In this document: piece by piece, positions 59,294 to 64,000 of the stretch
How positions within the stretch are numbered: the first letter of the stretch is position 1
Layout of the letters: each line of letters starts with the position of its first letter
Assembly (NCBI GenBank): GCA_007644065.1
Contig: VJWN01000013.1
Coordinates: 620,001-684,000, forward strand
Reading direction: 5' to 3'
Source of the DNA: Margaritispora aquatica
Taxonomy: Eukaryota > Ascomycota > Leotiomycetes > Helotiales > Discinellaceae
DNA length: 64,000 nt
Position numbers and translations under genes: made by a program
The notes under the pieces: generated by a model
What the model saw: the letters and a program-made list of their open reading frames with translations, nothing else
Told to the model about the DNA's origin: nothing
Database searches by the model: none

Positions 59294-59848
59294 ATGAAGA
59301 TCGCCAGCCTTGCAACTGTCGTTGCCTTCTTCCTTACCTTCTCTGGCGTCCATGCCGGCTGTTACACCTCAGGATCCTACTTTGGTGATGACAGCTGCGA
59401 AACGAAGATCCCAAGAATGTGTGAATTCCTTAGTGGACCATACAATGCCTACCAAACCAAGTACCACTGCTGGAACACTCCGTTGACGGGAAATTGGGAG
59501 TTCGGGTTTTCCACCGACTTTCGCATCTTCAACAATCAAAACGCAGCCGGTTACGTTACTTACGACTCCTGTCTCGCCCTCTTGGCCTTGGAATGCGACT
59601 GCTCCCAGGGTGGAATAAGCTACTACTATGGAGGTCCTACAGGAAATGTGAGTAATTTGGAAGAACATCTTTCATTTCAGATCACGAGCTTACTAACACT
59701 TTTGGCAGTGGGAATTTCAGTGAGTTTTGAACATCATTACACAACCTTAGGAACAACAAACATTATCTATTGGCAACAAACTGACCAAATGTTATCTAGG
59801 GTTGATCCACAATGGACCTCGTGTCCTACTGGCACTGACGGTCCTTGA
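59294..59848 (+). CDS. Small secreted Cys-rich protein
   Basis: 137 residues. Exons: 59294-59647, 59709-59719 (only 11 nt) and 59800-59848. Skipping the 11-nt exon would break the frame; including it gives GNWEFQVDPQWTSCPTG and the stop. Signal peptide about residues 1-21 (MKIASLATVVAFFLTFSGVHA), directly before GCYTSGSYFGD. The mature part has eight Cys (GCY, DSCE, RMCE, YHCW, DSCL, LECDC and TSC), so disulfides are likely, plus several aromatic residues. Unspliced, the frame also stays open to the same stop region, but with an insertion rich in Thr/Leu. I recognise no family; an extracellular or host-facing role is inference. Confidence 0.75.
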   Translation: MKIASLATVVAFFLTFSGVHAGCYTSGSYFGDDSCETKIPRMCEFLSGPYNAYQTKYHCWNTPLTGNWEFGFSTDFRIFNNQNAAGYVTYDSCLALLALECDCSQGGISYYYGGPTGNVSNLEEHLSFQITSLLTLLAVGISVSFEHHYTTLGTTNIIYWQQTDQMLSRVDPQWTSCPTGTDGP

Positions 59849-60417
59849 GGGGCAGATCCTGAAACAAGATAAGATGATGTGGAAGAAGATGAGGCAAAAG
59901 AACTTGATTTCTATTCTTGTGGCTGTTTGTGGCATTTTTGTGGGCCTGGTGTGAAGCCTGGACATTTTAATAAGCAGTATATTTTCGTTGGTGGGAAGAT
60001 GTCGATCAGATTCCGTTATTTTGAGTCGAGAAGTTGAAGGACACTATTTTTGGATTGGGGGGAGGAGGTGATGGGAAATTCATGCAGGAGCAAGTTCAAA
60101 CAGCAGATTTTTGAGATTCGGTAGTTGCCTTCCAGTTCAACTTGGTTTGGAGGCCTGTATGAGAATTGAAGCTTTATATTCTCCATGATACTCAGCATCG
60201 TGAATTTCTACCATTATCTCCTGCACAGTCTTTGAGAGATGATTCCGTAGACTCGTATTCGATTTTGGTCTGCGACCTAGTTTGGCACTCCTTGATATCT
60301 TGACTACTTCTATTGATTTTTGTCCGCCGGCTTTGGTCACCGACTAATCGAAGTACTTGGAAGCATGATCTGGATTGACCCTGAACAGAGGTAGTATTAT
60401 AGTGACTCTGATTGTGT
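59849..60417. other. Intergenic between convergent genes
   Basis: 3' flanks of the secreted-protein gene and the DUF3431 gene. A 67-residue minus frame (60137-60340) shows no features. No gene seen. Confidence 0.45.
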
Positions 60418-62795
60418 CTAATGGTATGTAGAATCTAAACACTGACAATCTCCAATATCGCCGCCAAACCCCTTACCGCTCAGCAAACTTGGACATCGAG
60501 CAGCAACAATGCTGTTCGTAGCACATTGCAAAACCAAACTCCAGAGCCTTTCCATCGTGAATCCAAAGGCTGGATTATCGAGCGAGTCTTCAGATATCTG
60601 GTTGCCAAAGGTGCTGTTACCTATCAAGCTATCACCAGTCTTGAAGGCGTGCAAGAGTCGTTGGTATACTGTCTTGCTGATACCTCGAATCCTTCTGGCA
60701 CTTGCAACAAACTGACCTTTGTACGAGAGTAAGATTGAGGTTTCATCGTCACAAGTGTTGCCATAGACGCTTTCGTATACCTCAGGAATCACTCCCTGAG
60801 TATCCTTCCAGCCCCACCGATCCTGACAACCCCCACAGCGGCATATAATACCTGTAAAGCCTAGACTTAGCATCCCCGTATCCGCAATCAAATAGCTGTC
60901 GATCCTTGGGATCAATTCTCGAATGTTGTGCGCATGGGCTTGGATAAACATCGTCTTTTCAGCTAGTCCATCCCAGTTCCGTACGATATGGTGAAGATAT
61001 GTTGCTCCTTCTCTACCAACGTTGTCCAGACGTATAACAATATCAGCACCAGTTGAATTTTTCAACGCCGCAATGTTTGCTTGTTCGTCCTTAGTGTATA
61101 GGATAATTCGCGGTCGTAAGGTACTTAGCAAAGAAGTGCTTTTGATGGAGGTAAGCATTGCTTTGATTGATTGCGGTTCTTCTTTATATGCACTGACGAC
61201 GATATCGAAAGCAGACGAAGGGGAGTAGGATAAATCTAGCGTGGCTAGAGGTTGACCAGAAGTTAATGAATCAAAGGACGCAAACTCCAAAAGTGACAAT
61301 ATTGTAACCATAGAAACAACAAGTATAGCAACAGCTGCCATTGTTACCCCGGAAGCTGATATATACGAGCGTATAGTCCGGGAATTTATGCATCTAACGT
61401 TCAAAGCGAATGTTTGTAGCTGAGAAAAGCCAGGTATGCAAACGACGGCAATTGCATAGCTTACAAACTGGAATGTAGAACTTACGATCTTCGGTCTAGA
61501 AAAGATTCCTGCTGATATCAATAGGAAACTTGATATCGATGATGCGAGAAAGTCATTGCTAGAAGCTGAGATCGCTGATGAACTCGACTGCCCGTCGCTA
61601 AATAAGATCGGCGAAAACACTAGCAACGAGGTTCCTGTGACTGTTGCGATAGTGACTGAAAATAGCTGAGCGATGATGATCGTAAACGTAGCCGAAAATA
61701 CTTCGATTCTGCCTGATTGCTCGAAGAAATAGATCATGACCGAGCTAAAAATTACACCGGAGAAAAGAGCCATTATCAGAAATCCGTGGTATGCCTCCAG
61801 CGTATTTTCCAATCCCCAATGTTTTGATCTACGAGATTCGATCGCAAACAAAGCCCTTGCCAGTCCGATCAATATTAAACTAGTAATACCGCAAACTAGG
61901 CCCGGAACCATAAGTCGATATTCGTTGTATAAGACTAGCATCGAAGCTACCATAACTATCATTGCGTGCCAAGGAAATTGAGGAAGTGCATGTCGCTCTT
62001 GTGACGGTATCAATCGAGCGTGGAGGAAAAAGATAGAGGATTGTGTTGTATATATGATTGGCTAGGTCCAAATTAGATTTTCCATAAGATATAGATCCAT
62101 TACACTTGACGAGAATGTGTTATAGAACTTACAAAAAGCATCGCAAGGACAGGTAGGCTTGGCATGTGCAACAAGGCTTGGAACAACAGAGGCAATGACG
62201 CTGCGGCTGCTAGAGATGGAAATAGCATCCCTCTCCATGTTGGACTTGGCAACAATCGAACCCAAGCCGGCCTTCTCACACCCCGTACCACAGCACCTCC
62301 TTCTCTAGGATGAACGCTTTCCAATCCGAAGAATAAGGCGACTAGATAGATTAAGGCGATGCTCCCAAAATCTATCAGTGCTATCGTGGCCGCTACCAGC
62401 TCGTTAGAATGTGATTCGAGGAGAAGAAGACGAGTTTAACATGCGATAATCTACGGTTTTATGTTAGAAAGTAGCCTCGAGTAAAAGCGCAATACATGTT
62501 TGAACTCACGATAATCATAACTGACAACAAGTTCCTTGGTAGTGTACAGTGCAGCCCCAGAAGATATTATCCAACATCTGTATTTTTTAGTAGTTAGTAG
62601 TGTGGAACCCAACAGCTAGGAGATCAACATTTGAGAAACTCCGACGAACGTTGCCCTAGCTTTTGACGCATGGCCATTTGTACGATAATTCAGCCCTTCA
62701 GCAGGACCCGAAACTGAAATCAGTGATGAATTGCTGTCAGTCCTGCCATCGTGCAAAGAAGGTAGTTTACAGTAATTTGACGCTTCAGACTCCAT
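60418..62795 (-). CDS. Multi-TM protein with C-terminal DUF3431 domain
   Basis: About 712 residues. Exons on minus: 62795-62629 (or 62650), 62577-62510, 62392-62133, 62061-60418; the frame holds throughout. After MESEASNYCKLPS come roughly ten hydrophobic segments (for example IALIDFGSIALIYLVALFFG, MIVMVASMLVLY, LVCGITSLILIGLARAL, VAILVVSMVTILSLLEF). From about residue 450 the DUF3431 domain follows: FDIVVSAYKEE, GREGATYLHHIVRNWD, KTMFIQAHAHN, FVASARRIRG. DUF3431 resembles a glycosyltransferase-like fold in many fungal proteins, but its activity is not established. The layout suggests a membrane-bound enzyme facing the lumen or cytosol. The first donor is non-canonical in both options (GTTGAT or GTTCGT), so the N-terminus is the least certain part. 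Confidence 0.8.
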
Positions 62796-64000
62796 CGCTA
62801 AGAACGATGTGCAATTGGGTAGCTTTGGGTCTGGTTTGGAGTTCAGAAACCCTATTTGGTCACATTTGGGAAAGACAACTACTCGGGTATCGTGTGAAAC
62901 TGAAAAGGTGTGGAAATACCCAGCAGTAGAGCAAATAAAGAACAATCATCCGAAGGCTAGCTGCATGAATAGTGGCAGGGTCGATAGAATCTCTCTACCC
63001 CGTGGAGATTCTGCCTCCAAGGATGTACTATAGATCCTGGGTGAGGGCATGTGATAGGTTCATCTGGCTTTTCGGCTTTCTATCCTAAGCGGGACGTTTA
63101 TGCATATCTCGATTAGTTTTTCAAGAGAGGCGTTTTCGCCCTGAACTTTGTACTTGCAGAACCCTCAAGGCCTTAATTAGAGTACGGGTTCCATGTGGAT
63201 ATACAGGGTGTTGCAACGTGGCTTGTAACTTGGAAACTTTTGTCCGTGTTCTCATACGTCCGTAAAACATTTGCATAGATTTGACATAAGATGGTTCATT
63301 CTGAGAAAGGCTTGCACATCAAACTACGCCACATATCGATCACTTTCTTTATGAAAAGTAATAGGCCACATTCAGATCATTTTGGGTAGCAGCCCGAAGC
63401 CAGGGGGCTCTACCACGGGATCTGAAATCGTTTAAAAATGGCAGTCAGTTTTTACGATAAAAGTAGCTAATAAAACACAGCGTGATTTTACCTACCCAGA
63501 ATTCTTTCCCTAACAGATCCTTCGTACTTCGTGTTCAAGTTTTGGAAGTTTGATGCAGAGTAGTCAAAGGCAAGTTTACCTGTTTTTTTATTATTTTAAC
63601 TTAGGATGCCGGCCACAACTTGCTTGTATCCATGATTCTGCGTGGAAACCATATACTGTAGAGATCAATTGAAGAGATAAGGACTCTGGCGAGTCCTGTC
63701 GTCGTTATAGACTCTTTGGTGGAGACGGAGGTGCAGTCGGGTAATGTGCCATAAGGAGGAGGAGATAAGCTTTGGCGTCGGTCGGTACTGTACACTAACC
63801 AAAAGAAAAGCCCTGATTGGTTCAGTAAGCGGGCGTGTACTGTACGGAGTACGAACTCCTTCTTGGTCCTCGTATGTCCTATTAGAGACTTTCTCCAACA
63901 AATTCTCCAACAAATCCTCAAGGGTCATCCCGCCACTAGCCATTCGGAACTACATCCGTTCCGTGCAACAGTTACTTCCAATCTATAATCCATGTCAAAT
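62796..64000. other. Intergenic to window end
   Basis: No gene I can support. Overlapping minus-strand frames at 63601-63943 begin MASGGMTLEDLLENLLEKVS but show no domain. The palindromic word GTACTGTAC occurs near 63787 and 63837. Confidence 0.4.

Noticed and set aside
63601..63943. Overlapping minus frames near the window end
   Set aside because: Two overlapping frames of similar length, neither with a domain; could be the start of a gene but cannot be supported here.
1..64000. tRNA, rRNA, CRISPR or viral genes
   Set aside because: None recognised by eye; a covariance-model scan would be needed to exclude tRNAs fully.

Overview
This is a window of nuclear DNA from a filamentous ascomycete (Pezizomycotina). 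Genes are dense, and most are split by GT..AG introns of about 40-125 bp. The families are typical of that group: HET domain, fungal STAND-type N-terminus, several F-box proteins, GH74 xyloglucanase, GH16 glucanase with a Ser/Thr-rich GPI tail, an NCS1 permease and DUF3431. Leotiomycetes is my guess from overall feel only. No rRNA, tRNA, CRISPR or viral genes were recognised. I rebuilt exon structures by hand; every multi-exon CDS listed keeps an open frame across its junctions. For these CDS the coordinates span start to stop and the exons are given in the evidence. || Layout. 1.0-2.8 kb: secreted Leu/Gly-rich repeat protein. 4.5-7.7 kb: calpain-family protease. 8.3-9.1 kb: dephospho-CoA kinase (last step of CoA synthesis). 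9.9-10.2 kb: small charged membrane protein on the minus strand. 11.2-16.9 kb: 1871-residue orphan protein. 17.3-21.0 kb: an NCS1 nucleobase-type permease and a phytanoyl-CoA-dioxygenase-like oxygenase sharing one divergent promoter. 21.7-23.9 kb: GH74 xyloglucanase. 24.6-26.1 kb: four-TM protein with an exact 27-residue repeat. 26.4-28.5 kb: a decayed gene, then a gene-free tract carrying a recurrent GCCAAACGGCC-like motif. 29.1-31.0 kb: conserved-looking disordered protein. || 33.7-40.3 kb: one F-box/LRR gene, an AT-rich relic containing a 463-bp inverted-repeat element with a TA duplication, then two tandem F-box paralogues whose predicted exons have identical lengths. 41.4-42.2 kb: broken secreted Cys-rich gene. 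42.6-44.2 kb: acyltransferase 3. 44.7-47.0 kb: HET protein. 47.8-49.0 kb: F-box pseudogene. 49.3-51.4 kb: STAND-N-type protein. 51.6-52.8 kb: epimerase-like pseudogene. 53.4-56.5 kb: GH16 cell-wall glucanase. 59.3-59.8 kb: small secreted Cys-rich protein with an 11-nt exon. 60.4-62.8 kb: multi-TM DUF3431 protein. || Overall there is a housekeeping and cell-wall-degrading left half, and a right half (33-53 kb) that looks like an accessory neighbourhood: recognition-type families (F-box, HET, STAND-N), transposon debris and at least three pseudogenes. Several of these pseudogenes carry C:G to T:A-type stop codons, which would fit repeat-induced point mutation or simple decay.
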